Of a stretch of 64,000 nt of DNA, positions 19,249-29,514 are shown one piece after another. Below the pieces are notes generated by a model that saw only the letters and a program-made list of their open reading frames with translations, did no database searches and was not told where the DNA came from. The stretch's first letter is position 1. Each line of letters begins with the position of its first letter. The DNA comes from Paenibacillus sp. CC-CFT747. GTDB taxonomy: Bacteria > Bacillota > Bacilli > Paenibacillales > NBRC-103111. A program made the position numbers and the translations under genes. The stretch spans positions 1,307,001-1,371,000 of the forward strand of contig CP106741.1 of assembly GCA_030323305.1 (NCBI GenBank). Reading direction: 5' to 3'.

Positions 19249-20228
19249 TTAATCCGTCCGGTCCTCACCCGAAGGAACGGGAAAAGCTTTTCCCGCGGGG
19301 CAAGGAACGCCGAAATTAGGTGTACCGTCTGCATTCCACCGGAACTTCTGTATCCGCATGCTGCGCTTGCTTCCCGTCTCGCGCGATTGCTCCCGCTCGG
19401 AGTAGGAATAGGCGTGATATACGATCCAGTCCTCCTTACCGTCAGAAGAAATCGTAAAACTGTTATGTCCTGGCGCAAAAACGCGGTTTTCCGGATGCTT
19501 GGCGAATACCGCCCCTTGATGTTTTTCCCAGGCCGACGGGTCAAGCAAGTCCTCCGTTTCCCGAATGGAGTTCATGCCGAGACAATAATCGTCGGACCAC
19601 GTGGCACTTGCTGAAAAGATCAGATGAATCCTTCCGTTTCGTTCCAGGAAGACCGGGCCTTCATTTATCGCCATCCCCCTCGTTTCTCCCAATCGGCGGT
19701 AGGTGCGCTGATCAGCACGTCAGGAGATTGGATGGTCCAAGGGTTCACCATACGCGCCCCGTAGATCGCGGAGCCGTAGTCCGGGAAATATCCATAGCCG
19801 GAGTAGAAGAAATAAAGCTCTCCCCGATGACGAAACACGGTTCCGTCCAGCCCGGGATAAGCCGTATTCACGGCCCCTTTGAAGATCCACCCATCCTCCA
19901 GCGGATCTGCTGCAGCTTGTTCCAGCACGCAGATTCTTCTCGTATCATCGCCGCCCGCGCCGTCGTTTGCCGTATAGTAGATATACCATTTGTCATCCAG
20001 GCGGTGCAGCTCCGGTGCCCACAGGTTATACGAATAGCGGCCGCCCGGCTCGGGCTTCCAAATGACCTTCGGCTCGGCCGCCGCCAGCCCCGTCAGCGAC
20101 GTGCTTCTGCGGAGTTCGATCCTATCCCGGAGCGTAAAGGTCAAATAGTAGGTTCCGTCCGAATGCCGCAGCACCCACGGATCCGGCCCTTCTTCCAATT
20201 GGGGGTTCATAAAAGTTTGAGGTGACAT
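19249..20228 (-). CDS. Glycoside hydrolase family 43 enzyme (one apparent frameshift)
   Basis: 326 residues, five-bladed propeller, no signal peptide, so probably cytoplasmic. Candidate catalytic residues: Asp in EEGPDPWVLR, Asp in YPGLDGTVF, Glu in AINEGPVFL. The frame breaks in a G5 run near 19677; one G restores EKRGGMAINEGP. Family activities are alpha-L-arabinofuranosidase, beta-xylosidase and arabinanase. It sits between the GH2 and BNR genes and would act on imported arabinose- or xylose-containing oligosaccharides. The ribosome site is poor; a second Met (MNPQLEE) is possible. Confidence 0.88.
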
Positions 20229-20262
20229 ATCAGGTTCTCAACTCCCGCATCAATGAACGTTT

Positions 20263-22032
20263 TTAGCGGCTGGACCGATTAATCTTGCGAATGGCCTCCA
20301 AATTCACCTTTGGCTTCCGGTCCTCCGTCAAGAGTCCATTGATTTCCTGCTGTACGTCGGTGATCTGCGTATAGCAGTAGCCGCTAATGTAATCAAACGC
20401 TTGAATCGCCTCGGTGATGCTGCGGAACCGCTCTAGAAACGCTTCTTCGGATCCCACCTGATTGCCATATCCCCAGCCCTTGTCCGATTGAAACGCGATG
20501 CCGCCGTATTCGCTGATGATGATCGGCTGACCGCGATAGCCGTACCCTTCGGCCAATGCATATTTCAGGTTATTGAATGCAATCCGGTTTCCGACGACCT
20601 GCTCTTTGTCTCGAAACCGCAGCAAGAACCTTTCGCCGTCTTCTTCGTAATCGTGAAGCGTGAGGATGTCCGATACGGTATGTTCCCAGCCATCGTTCAC
20701 GATGACGGGTCGATACGGATCGATTGATTTGGTCAAGTGGTAAATGGCTTCGGTAAATTGCTGTTGATGCTTGTTGCGCAGCACATTGGGAATGCCCCAC
20801 GATTCGTTAAACGGCACCCAGGTGACGATGCTCGGATGGTTATAATTTTGACGAACGATCTCTATCCATTCGTCCGTGAATGACTCGACCGCCTGATCAT
20901 TGAATTCGAACGTTGCGGCCATCTCTGACCATACCAGCAAGCCTTTGACATCGCACCAGTACAGGAAACGTTGGTCTTCGATCTTCATATGCTTCCGTAC
21001 GCCGTTATAGCCCATCGCGAATATCCAGTCAATGTCTTCCAGAATGGCTTCCTCAGAAGGCGGTGTGAGATGGGAATCCTTCCAATACCCCTGGTCCAGG
21101 ATCAGCCTCTGATAGATGGGAGCGTTATTAAGCAGCACTTTTCCGTTCTCGATCGAAATTTTCCGCATGCCGAAGTAGGAGAGGACCCTGTCGATTTCCA
21201 CACCTTGCCGGTATAGAATGAACTCAACGTCGAACAGGTTCGGATGCTCAGGCGCCCAGGCGATGAATTTCCAGGGGCCATTCGCCTCATGCAATAAGCT
21301 GACCGACATCTGCATCCAGGCCCGGTCGATATCCATAGAAAAGGTTTTGACGACCTTGCCTTTCATACTGATTACGGTTTTAAGCTGTAATTCCTGCCCC
21401 GCCTGCCCGGCTCCCGGAACGTGATACTCGAAACTGACCGAACGCTGATCGAAATCGGGCGTAATTTTGACCGAATCCACGTGTGTATGTTCCACGTATT
21501 CCAGCCACACGGTCTGCCAGATCCCGGTCGTCTGGACATAGAAACACTCAAAGCTGTCTTTCTGCCAACGCTGTTTCCCTCTGGGCTGCGCGCAATCCAT
21601 GCTGTCTTCCGCCTTCACCGTCACCCGGTTTGAAGAGCCGAAAGTAACGTACGGGGTAATATCGAAAGCAAATGCGGCATAACCGCCCTTGTGCATCCCG
21701 ACATAACAACCGTTAATCCATACTTTGGCGACATAATCGACCGCTTGAAAATTCAAGAGCACGCGCTTTTCCGAGACATGCGCCGGCAAGTCGATTTCTT
21801 TCTCATACCAGACCCGGGGGTGGAAAGAGGGATCGCCAATTCCGCTGGCTTCGGTTTCATAGGTGAACGGCACCCTGATACGCCGATCGGCTTGAAGTCC
21901 CTGTGGCCAATTCGCTTGTTCTCCCAGATCGTCGTCATCAAAACGGAAATCCCACTCCCCGTTCAGGCTCGTCCAGTTGTCGCGTACGAATTGGGGTCTG
22001 GGGTAATCCTTACTATAGCTTTGTGTAGTCAT
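20263..22032 (-). CDS. Glycoside hydrolase family 2 enzyme (beta-galactosidase/glucuronidase-like)
   Basis: 589 residues, intact. N-terminal jelly-roll sugar-binding domain (VRDNWTSLNGEWDFRF, VWINGCYVGMHKGGY), immunoglobulin-like middle domain, and a TIM barrel from about residue 300. The acid/base Glu lies in WVPFNESWG (about 410) and the nucleophile Glu in IISEYGG (about 505). No signal peptide, so cytoplasmic. GGGAGC precedes the ATG. Shorter than LacZ, nearer to unassigned GH2 enzymes of plant-polysaccharide loci. Specificity (beta-galactoside, beta-glucuronide or arabinoside) is not resolved. Confidence 0.92.
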   Translation of the reverse strand: MTTQSYSKDYPRPQFVRDNWTSLNGEWDFRFDDDDLGEQANWPQGLQADRRIRVPFTYETEASGIGDPSFHPRVWYEKEIDLPAHVSEKRVLLNFQAVDYVAKVWINGCYVGMHKGGYAAFAFDITPYVTFGSSNRVTVKAEDSMDCAQPRGKQRWQKDSFECFYVQTTGIWQTVWLEYVEHTHVDSVKITPDFDQRSVSFEYHVPGAGQAGQELQLKTVISMKGKVVKTFSMDIDRAWMQMSVSLLHEANGPWKFIAWAPEHPNLFDVEFILYRQGVEIDRVLSYFGMRKISIENGKVLLNNAPIYQRLILDQGYWKDSHLTPPSEEAILEDIDWIFAMGYNGVRKHMKIEDQRFLYWCDVKGLLVWSEMAATFEFNDQAVESFTDEWIEIVRQNYNHPSIVTWVPFNESWGIPNVLRNKHQQQFTEAIYHLTKSIDPYRPVIVNDGWEHTVSDILTLHDYEEDGERFLLRFRDKEQVVGNRIAFNNLKYALAEGYGYRGQPIIISEYGGIAFQSDKGWGYGNQVGSEEAFLERFRSITEAIQAFDYISGYCYTQITDVQQEINGLLTEDRKPKVNLEAIRKINRSSR

Positions 22033-22054
22033 GGTTTGCTCCCTATTGTCTCTG

Positions 22055-24501
22055 TTATCGTTTAACTTTCATTTCCGTAAACGTCATGTTCGATTGACGG
22101 CTTCTCAGTCCAACCCGACCATGGAAAAAAGCCTGCGGGTCCGTGTAATCAATCGCCGGTTTGGAAGAATCGTTCCAGTATACCCGAATATGCGAACCGC
22201 TTAATTGGATGCGCAGCGGATAGCTTGCGCCGGGCTTCGTATCAATGGATGCGCTGTCTACCGTCATAGTGTCGTAGTTCACCTTCTGAAGCTGAACTTG
22301 ACCATCCGATAGGGTTACGGAATATCCCATAAAGGACTCTGTGACCTGGTGGGGAAAACGGATTCGTTCTTCGTGCGCACCAGAACACTGCCTTCTCCGG
22401 TGATATCCTGCGGAATTCCCACGCGAACCGAAAGCTCATAATCATCCCAGGCCGAGTCCCCGGCAAACAATCGGTCCTCTTCGCCCCCGCTGCCTTGGTA
22501 CCCGCCCTCTATCCTTTGGAACTGGCCTGATAAATCTTCCTCTCGGACCGATTGCAGGACGTCCTGCGCTTCCAACTTCTGCGAGCGGTACAAGCCGAGG
22601 CGGGTGAAGGAAAGCTTTCCTTCTTCACCTTAATCTTCAGCGTGTGATAGCCGGCGGGCAGTTCGATCGTGCCTGCCTTGACATCCTGCCAGTCCGATTG
22701 CGGCGAACGTCCGATGGAAGATACAAGCTTGGCACCCTCAGACGAAATCTCGACTTGGGCATCGGTTTCCTGCGGCTTTATAGTCAGATGCACGCCGTAG
22801 GTTCCCGCCTCGGCGACGTGAATCTTGTAACTCAGCCAATCCCCTGATCCGGGAGCGTTGCCGAGTAGCTGCCATCGTCCTCCAGCTGCGTCGCAACCCC
22901 GTCTTCGGATCGAATTTGCCCTTGGGCCCTGCTGCCCACGGAAAATCCGCGGTCGCTGCCTTTCAAATAATGTACGGCCTCTATCGTTCCGGGAATTGTT
23001 TTATACGCTTCATAATCGCTGCTTCCGCCTGCATCGTTCGAAAATGCCGTATAGGAATAGTGCGGTTCGGCTCGCAGGGAAGAGTAACCAATGCTGCCCG
23101 GGGTTGCAAGCCTGACTGGAAGCTTAACCTTCTGCATCGAATCGAAGAAGACCCGCAGTACGGTACCGTCGTTCTCGACGCGAACGGTGTGCAGTTTGGT
23201 CATGTCGAATGCGGAGCCAAGGTCGAGACTCGACAACATTCTCTCCGTTCCATGGTCCCGCTGCATGACGGCCAGTTGATGAGAGGCGGGATCGAAGCGC
23301 ACGGACCAGTAACTGTCCTCGCTTTCATAAGCGAATAGGAGCTTGACCCACGCGTTCTGTGTCGGTGACGGACTGGATAACCGGAAATTATACTCTGCGG
23401 TGAAGACCTCCGCTGTTTTCGACTTGCTGACGAATGAACGGATTCCGTCCGGTCCGTCGATCCGCTCCCAATCCTTCATGGCATTCGATTCGGGAAACCG
23501 GCTCTGGAAATCGGCTTGCTTCGGCACCGGTTGAGGGTGTTCGTCGGGCCCAGCACGTCCATACGGTCACCGTTAAAGACCAGACGATCGAAGTCCATTT
23601 GCCGAACCGGCGGCCCTTCGGCAGATCTGCCCACAAGATTGTGATAAACCATATAGTAGGAATCGAGATCGGGTCCCAGAAATGTCGAGCTGTGTCCCAG
23701 GCCGAAGAAATCGCCTGCCGTGCGGATGAGCACGGGATTGTTATCAGGAACTCGATATTTATCAAGCGGACCGTCATGCGACACCGCGTACTGCACCCGG
23801 TAGCCTTTGCTGAACACATGATTGCCCGTAAACGTCAAATAGTACACGTCATTCCGCTTGATTAGAGTTGAACCTTCCGTCCAGCCTCCGAGAAATGCGG
23901 CGGGCAGCGTCTTACCCGGCTCCATCGTATAAGGATCCTTCATCGGGTGCATGGCGATCCCTTCGGTGCCCGCATGGCTGAAGTACCATTTGCCGTCGTC
24001 GCCAATGAATACCGAGCCGTCGATGCTTAGTCCCAAATTGCCGGTTTGGACCTCGAAAGGACCGGTCGGACTTTCGCTGCGCAGCACATAATGCCCGTTG
24101 CCGGCCGGCGAGGTATACAGGTAGAAATATCCGTTCCAGTAGACGACCTCGGGTGCATACGCGCTTGTTGTCAGAGGGTCGCTTGCGACAAGTCCCTCGT
24201 ATTTCCAATGAACCAGATCATCCGAGCTCCAGCCCTTGACACCGGAGCGGTTGTCCTTGGTGCTGCAATACAGATAATACCTGCCGTCAAACCGTAGAAT
24301 ATAAGGATCTCCAATTCCGTAATCCTCCCATTCCTCGGGCAACGTCAGCGGATTTTGATAAGTTGGCTCCTGATCGCTGTACAAGACTGCCTTCTCCTCC
24401 TCATTGGTTGTCCTGGATACGAAAACGAGTGATGCGGCCGCGGCGGCCAAGAGCAAAACACCCCAGAGCAGGCTTCGGGCGGTCCTCCTTTTTCTCCTCA
24501 T
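22055..24501 (-). CDS. Membrane-anchored GH43 enzyme with carbohydrate-binding and LamG-like C-terminal domains (four apparent frameshifts)
   Basis: About 816 residues when single bases are restored near 23530, 22857, 22610 and 22330. Residues 1-32 are a signal anchor (LLWGVLLLAAAAASLVFVS). The GH43 propeller (about 45-340) has Asp in YGIGDPYILR, Asp in LSIDGSVF and Glu in GGWTEGSTL. A laminin-G-like region follows (WVKLLFAYESEDSYWSVRF), then a CBM6-like part (WLSYKIHVAEAGTYGVHL, LPAGYHTLKIKV), then a second LamG-like part ending MTFTEMKVKR. Surface-located, so it likely trims the polymer before uptake. Follows the permease genes. Confidence 0.85.
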
Positions 24502-24506
24502 GTCTC

Positions 24507-25352
24507 CTAGCCCTTAAGACCACTGATGGCAAGCGATTCGACGAAGTACTTCTGGCAGAAAAAGAAGACAAGGATGACCGGAATCATGGCAATGAAGGAG
24601 GCCGCCATAATCAAGGGATAATTCGAGCTGCTGATATACATGGACTGCAAGGAAGCGATCAATACTTGGATCGTTTGCTTCTCGGGCGTATGTAAATAGA
24701 TCAACGGACCGAGGAAGTCGTTCCAAACGCCCATGAAGCCTAAGGCGGCCTGGGCGGCAATGGCCGGTTTGGCGATCGGAAGGGCAATCGTAGCGAATGT
24801 CCGGAAGAAGCCGCTGCCATCCAATTTTGCCGCCTCAATCAGCTCGCTGGGAATGGCGCCCTGCATGAACTGCCTCAGAAAGAAAATAACGACGATATTG
24901 CCGAACAACCCCGGAACGATCAGCGGCAGCAGCGTATCGACCCAATTTATACGGGAAAATACGATGAATTGCGGGATCATAATGACCGAGTACGGGATCA
25001 TCATCGTCCCCATCAGGCAAAGAAAAATCGTTTCTTTGAACGGAAAATCGATTTTTGCGAATGCATAAGCAGCCATGGACGATACGAAGAGTCCGATACT
25101 CAATACGAATACGACGATAATCGCGCTGTTCAGAAACCCCTGCAGGAGCGGCGCAGCGCTCCAGACTTCTCTATAATTGTCAAACGTGGCCGGATCCGGA
25201 ATCCACTTCGGCGGAAGATCGAACACGTTCTGTTGGTTCTTTAGCGAGGTCGAGATCGTCCAGAAAAATGGCGCCAGTGTAAGGATCGAACCTACTATAA
25301 GAAACAGGAGCGTGATACCCCTCGTTAGATTGCGCTTTAAACCCATATGCAC
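24507..25352 (-). CDS. Sugar ABC transporter permease, MalG type
   Basis: 281 residues, six membrane helices. The EAA loop that contacts the ATPase reads EAAKLDGSGFFRTFATIALP (about residue 175-195). Ends just 6 bp before the GH43 gene, and lies 33 bp behind the second permease. No ATPase gene is present, so the importer presumably borrows a shared MsmX-type ATPase, as is common for such operons in Bacillales. Confidence 0.95.
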   Translation of the reverse strand: MHMGLKRNLTRGITLLFLIVGSILTLAPFFWTISTSLKNQQNVFDLPPKWIPDPATFDNYREVWSAAPLLQGFLNSAIIVVFVLSIGLFVSSMAAYAFAKIDFPFKETIFLCLMGTMMIPYSVIMIPQFIVFSRINWVDTLLPLIVPGLFGNIVVIFFLRQFMQGAIPSELIEAAKLDGSGFFRTFATIALPIAKPAIAAQAALGFMGVWNDFLGPLIYLHTPEKQTIQVLIASLQSMYISSSNYPLIMAASFIAMIPVILVFFFCQKYFVESLAISGLKG

Positions 25353-25385
25353 TCCTCCAATGTCTTTGCTTGCCTTATCATCCGA

Positions 25386-26279
25386 TCAATCGTTGTAGGC
25401 CCATCTCTTGGACAAGCGGAATTGAATCATAGTGAGAATCAATATAATTACGCCAAGCATCCAGGCCTCGGCGCTCGCGTATCCCATGTCGAAATATTCG
25501 AACGCATGCTGGAAAATATTAAATACGACGGTGGCGGCGCTGTATTCCGGACCTCCGTCCGGTACCATTACGTAAACTTGGCTGAAAGCCTGGAAGGTGC
25601 CGATAACGCCCATAACCACGACGAAGAAGTGAATATTGGACAACAGCGGAACGGTAATGCGCGTAAACTTCTGAAAGGCATTGGCCCCGTCTACTTCAGC
25701 CGCCTCGTAATAAGTCGACGAAATCGACTGCAGACCGGCCAGATACAGCACCATGTTCCCTCCGACGCCTCCCCATAATCCCATCAGAATCAAGGAAGGC
25801 TTCACCCAATGAGGATCGCCGAGCCAGTTCGGGCCTTTGATATGAAACCAATCCCACAGAAACTGGTTTACGAGGCCGAAGTCATAGTTCAGCATCCACA
25901 TCCACAGAAGAGAAACCGCGACAACGGGGGAAATCACCGGGATGTAAAAGATCGTCCGAAAGATGGAGACCCCTCTGATTTTCTGATTCATGAGCATCGC
26001 TAGCAGCAGAGAAATAAACATTCCGAGCGGAATATGAATGAGCATGAAGAAGGTATTGAATAAACCTTTGTGTACCTTTTCGTCTTTCCAGAGGTTGACA
26101 TAATTCGTGAAACCGACAAATTTCGGGGAAGTCACCATATCCCACTTCGTAAAGCTTAAAATCCCTGAAGCTATCAAAGGCAGCAATCCGAACAAGAGAA
26201 AGCCAAGAACCGGGATGGCCACAAAGCCATACGCCCACCCTATTTCCTTTCGCCTGTAGCTGATCATTTTGTTTTTCAA
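25386..26279 (-). CDS. Sugar ABC transporter permease, MalF type
   Basis: 297 residues, six membrane helices beginning WAYGFVAIPVLGFLLFG. EAA loop: YEAAEVDGANAFQKFTRITVP (about 205). Pairs with the MalG-type protein encoded next to it to form the membrane channel. The gap to the upstream binding-protein gene holds a strong hairpin, a usual device for making more binding protein than permease. Confidence 0.95.
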   Translation of the reverse strand: MKNKMISYRRKEIGWAYGFVAIPVLGFLLFGLLPLIASGILSFTKWDMVTSPKFVGFTNYVNLWKDEKVHKGLFNTFFMLIHIPLGMFISLLLAMLMNQKIRGVSIFRTIFYIPVISPVVAVSLLWMWMLNYDFGLVNQFLWDWFHIKGPNWLGDPHWVKPSLILMGLWGGVGGNMVLYLAGLQSISSTYYEAAEVDGANAFQKFTRITVPLLSNIHFFVVVMGVIGTFQAFSQVYVMVPDGGPEYSAATVVFNIFQHAFEYFDMGYASAEAWMLGVIILILTMIQFRLSKRWAYND

Positions 26280-26301
26280 CGCGCTCTTCCTTCCTAGATG
26301 A

Positions 26302-26340
26302 GATAGAAGGTGAAGGGATTCGCCACCTTCACCTTCTATC
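26302..26340 (-). other. 15-bp intercistronic hairpin between binding-protein and permease genes
   Basis: Perfect stem GATAGAAGGTGAAGG/CCTTCACCTTCTATC, 9-nt loop, starting 10 bp past the lipoprotein stop. There is no T-run, so it is more likely an mRNA stabiliser or partial terminator than a full stop. Confidence 0.75.
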
Positions 26341-26349
26341 GCCAGTCCT

Positions 26350-27720
26350 TTATTTATTCCCTTTATCGTAGAGCTCCTGCAGTTTAGGCGCGATTTCCTT
26401 CAGCCAAGCGGCTGCCGTTTCCTTGCCTGTCCATACTTTGCCGGCGTCTTGATTGAAGGTATCCAGCCATTGCGTGTCTTTCGAACCGAATTCGACGGTC
26501 GGATGGCCGTAATTCTCGATAATATCCAAGAACACTTGCTTATGCTCCGGCGCTTTTCCATTCTTCAGAAAATCGTTCTTGGCCATGTCGATCAGGTTCG
26601 GTACGGCCTGACCCAATTCCATGTTCTGCTTCTGGCCGTCTTTGTCGAGAGAAAGGAAAGCAGCCAGGTTGAACGCTTCTTGAGGATGCTTGGATTTGCT
26701 GGATATCGCGAAGCCCATCGATCCGAGCCAGGTCGCCGTCTTGCCCGTCGTCGGGCTGGACGGCCATGCGGCAAGATCCCATCCATACGGGAGTTTCCAG
26801 AAAGCTGGCTGATCCCAAGGACCCATAGGGAACATACCGATTTTCCCTGCGACAAAACGGGCATAGTTGTTCATCGCTTTTGCGTCCTCTGGCGAAGGCG
26901 TAACATGGTGTTTCAGCCCCAAATCGGCGACGAATTGCATGGCATTCGCAAACTCAGGCGTATCCACTTTGATTTTACCTGTTGAATAATCGACGTAATC
27001 GCCGCCATTCGCCCAAACGGCGCCTTCCAGCGGGAAGTTGGCCGCGCCGTAGATATCCGTCTTCCCGTCTCCGTTCGTGTCCTGCGTCAGTTTCTTGGCC
27101 GTATTCAGAAAATCGTCCCACGTCCATTTTCCTGCTTCAGATGGCGGGTAGGGAACTTTCGCTTTATCAAACAGTTCTTTATTATAGGCAAGCGCCCACG
27201 GGCCTACGTCTTTCGGCAGCCCGTACAGGTCGCCCTTACCGAGGCTTTTGCCGTCATAGCGGTAACGGTCGGTCGCTTGCTTCCATACGTTGTCCGGTTT
27301 GAACAGGTCGGTTTTGTTCAGATATTGCTGAATGTTCAAAATCGTGCCGGACTCCGCATACCGGTAGAAAGCCGGTCCAGAGACATAGAACACGTCCGGC
27401 GATTTGCCCGCTGCCGTCAGTGTCGTCAGTTTCTGATCATATTCAGCCGGAGGGACACTCGTATAATTGACTTTTATGTTCGGATATTTTGTTTCGAAAG
27501 ACTGGATAAGCGCGGTAAAGATCTTCTTCTCATTCGGATCGCCATGGCCCATGAAGGAAAGCTCGACTTTCTCAGCCGGAGCGTTCGAAGAGGTGTTATC
27601 CGCATTCTTTGTCCCCGTATTGTTTGCCGGTGAATTGCCGTTAGAGCCCGCGCTGTTCGAGGAACAGCCTGTAAGCGCCACCAAAAATGCGGCTCCTAAT
27701 GCAAAATGCTTGACTTTCAC
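26350..27720 (-). CDS. Sugar ABC transporter substrate-binding lipoprotein
   Basis: 456 residues, family 1 extracellular binding protein. Signal peptide with lipobox ALTGCSS (Cys about residue 19), then a Ser/Asn/Thr-rich linker and mature domain KVELSFMGHGDPNEKKIF. GTG start behind GGGAGG, 11 nt away. First structural gene of the glycoside locus, downstream of its regulator and a palindromic site. Ligand inferred as arabino- or xylo-oligosaccharide from the neighbouring hydrolases. Confidence 0.95.
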   Translation of the reverse strand: MKVKHFALGAAFLVALTGCSSNSAGSNGNSPANNTGTKNADNTSSNAPAEKVELSFMGHGDPNEKKIFTALIQSFETKYPNIKVNYTSVPPAEYDQKLTTLTAAGKSPDVFYVSGPAFYRYAESGTILNIQQYLNKTDLFKPDNVWKQATDRYRYDGKSLGKGDLYGLPKDVGPWALAYNKELFDKAKVPYPPSEAGKWTWDDFLNTAKKLTQDTNGDGKTDIYGAANFPLEGAVWANGGDYVDYSTGKIKVDTPEFANAMQFVADLGLKHHVTPSPEDAKAMNNYARFVAGKIGMFPMGPWDQPAFWKLPYGWDLAAWPSSPTTGKTATWLGSMGFAISSKSKHPQEAFNLAAFLSLDKDGQKQNMELGQAVPNLIDMAKNDFLKNGKAPEHKQVFLDIIENYGHPTVEFGSKDTQWLDTFNQDAGKVWTGKETAAAWLKEIAPKLQELYDKGNK

Positions 27721-27794
27721 TTACCATCAACCTCCCTGTTTTTCTCTTCCGAAGGTACATCGTGTAAACGATGTTGTAACCGCTTTACTAAAAT

Positions 27795-27849
27795 CAGTAT
27801 ACGTTTATTGAATATATTTTTATATAATAAATTCAGTATATATTATACT
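27795..27849. promoter_or_regulatory. Operator of the glycoside utilisation operon
   Basis: AGTATATATTATACT (27835-27849) is two perfect AGTATA/TATACT half-sites spaced by 3 bp, with a further half-site CAGTATAC at 27795-27802. It sits in the leader of the binding-protein gene and overlaps the regulator stop codon. The same half-sites occur before the regulator itself at 28953-28965. Binding by that regulator is inference. Confidence 0.7.
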
Positions 27850-28921
27850 TATGTTTTTAATCTAATGGGAATAGTAGTCCTTTGCGGGTTATAAACGCCT
27901 TCAAGCTGTTCAAGTAAATGAGACACGGATTGCTCGCACATCGACTTTTCGTCCTGCTCCACATAGCAGACTCCCGCGCATTCCGGATCGTCGAAGCCAA
28001 ACAGCATGAAGTCCTCCGGTATCGATTTCCCCAGCCCCTTCAGGGCTTGAAAAGCGAAATTGCTTAGCTCAGCGTTCATGGCGAAGGCCGCCGTGATTTC
28101 AGGTCTCGCAGCGAAAAAATCATAAAGCAGATTGCTGCAATTGCGGTCGTGTACTTCCGCCATGTTGATAATGCACCACGAATTTTTGTGAATCGGGAGG
28201 TTTTGGTTATAAAAAGCTTTCTCAAACCCGCTTACCCGGTCTTCTGTAACGGTATTTGTAATTTCAGGGAAATCAAGGCGATATGCTCATGCCCCTGATC
28301 CAGCATGTAGGTGACAGCTTCGAACGTCCCGGAAATGTTGTCGGAGCTGACGCTGTAGGTACGGATTTCTTTGAGATAGCGATCAATGAGAACCAGAGGG
28401 AATTTGTTCAACGAAAGCCGCAAAATATCTTCGTTATAAGTTTCTTCTTCTGTTGGGAAAATGATGATCCCCTTGGCTCCTATGCCGATTAACGATTCGA
28501 TCGCTTCGCTCTCGGTGAGCTGCGATTCCCTGGAGATCCGCAGAATGATTTGATAGCCGTTCTGTACGGCATATTGTTCGATATAATTCACAATCTTTTG
28601 TTCGACTTTGGTGTTAAGGGTTGGGACGATCAGTCCGATAATTCCTTTGTTCTGTCTACCATCCAGTTGGGAACCCTGCGAGCTCGTGAGATGGGTGTTC
28701 AACACGTCTTCGTTGACAAACGTCCCCTTTCCCTGATGCCGGACCAATATCCCTTCATCCGCCAAGCCTACCAGAGCATTTTTGCTCGTAATCTGGCTGA
28801 CATGGTATTGCTCCGCCAATTCTTTCTCGGATGAGATACGGTCGCCGGGCCTTAATTTCCCTTCCCGAATGCGTTCCTTAATGTCCTCTTGAATTTGTTT
28901 GTATAAAGGATTGGTTTTCAA
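27849..28921 (-). CDS. GntR-type HTH / LacI-type sensor regulator of the glycoside locus, AraR-like (one apparent frameshift)
   Basis: 357 residues. GntR winged helix at 1-70 (YKQIQEDIKERIREGKLRPG, ELAEQYHVSQITSKNALVGL), then a sugar-binding sensor (IIGLIVPTLNTKVEQKIVNY, DFMLFGFDDPECAGV). Same architecture as AraR, the arabinose repressor. The frame breaks in a C3 run (minus strand) near 28263; one C restores ISPEITNTVTEDRVSG. It heads the locus, and matching palindromes lie before it and after it, which points to repression of itself and of the transporter operon. Confidence 0.88.
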
Positions 28922-28952
28922 GTATGCTCCACCTCAAGTTTATATACTTATT

Positions 28953-28965
28953 ATACTTAGTATAT
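28953..28965. promoter_or_regulatory. Autoregulatory operator before the AraR-like gene
   Basis: TATACTTAGTATA: perfect 6-bp arms around one base, 32 bp upstream of the regulator start; its half-sites match those at 27835-27849 in inverted order. Confidence 0.6.
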
Positions 28966-29096
28966 TAAATTAATGGGTTAGCCTTGTCCAGTGGTCATAG
29001 CAATCGTACATTCAATGGCAAGGAGGGGAGCTGCCGTATTCAGGGAGAAGAATGAGGCCGGCTTCTTCCGTCCCGGAAGGACAGGCTGAAGCCGAC

Positions 29097-29440
29097 CTAG
29101 GCTCGAATACAATTCCCCGTGATTTCATGGAGGATCGTATCGGTGGAAGACTCTAAGGCCTGCAGGTCAAGCTTGATCGTTACTTCCTTCAGGCCGCGGT
29201 TTACGGTAAATGTGACGACGCTTCGGTCTTCATTCGCGCAGGCTACAACGTCCAGAATCCGGAAGTGACTCAAGAGCGACGGGAACCGGATTGCCCCACT
29301 TGAACGGAGAAGCTGCCGCATTCCGTTCAAGCGGGAAGCATATGCCGGAGATTCCGGTTGGCATACAGCTTCATCACTTCATAGGTCGTCGTACCATATA
29401 CCGTGAGGGGTCGTCCGCTCCCCCGGCTTCTTTGCCGCAA
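29097..29440 (-). pseudogene. C-terminal remnant of a GH51 alpha-L-arabinofuranosidase
   Basis: Two frames together give VYGTTTYEVMKLYANR and then LDVVACANEDRSVVTF plus TVNRGLKEVTIKLDLQAL, the end of GH51 enzymes (…TTTYxVxxLYANH…LDVVA…). The catalytic barrel is absent and the coding trace ends about 75 bp from the group II intron. It fits the arabinan theme of the locus as a deleted enzyme gene. A hairpin (GGCCGGCTTC / GAAGCCGACCT, about 29055-29098) follows the stop. Confidence 0.65.
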
Positions 29441-29514
29441 GGTGAATTAAAATAACTTTAGATCAATTACATACAAAATACTGTCACCCATACACTTTGG
29501 ATGGGTTTTTTGCG

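Noticed and set aside
19185..19544. 119-codon frame at the end of the GH43 gene
   Set aside because: Overlaps the GH43 C terminus in another frame; codons do not form a known domain.
26302..26340. Full terminator between binding-protein and permease genes
   Set aside because: No T-run follows and the permeases have no promoter of their own, so read-through is needed.
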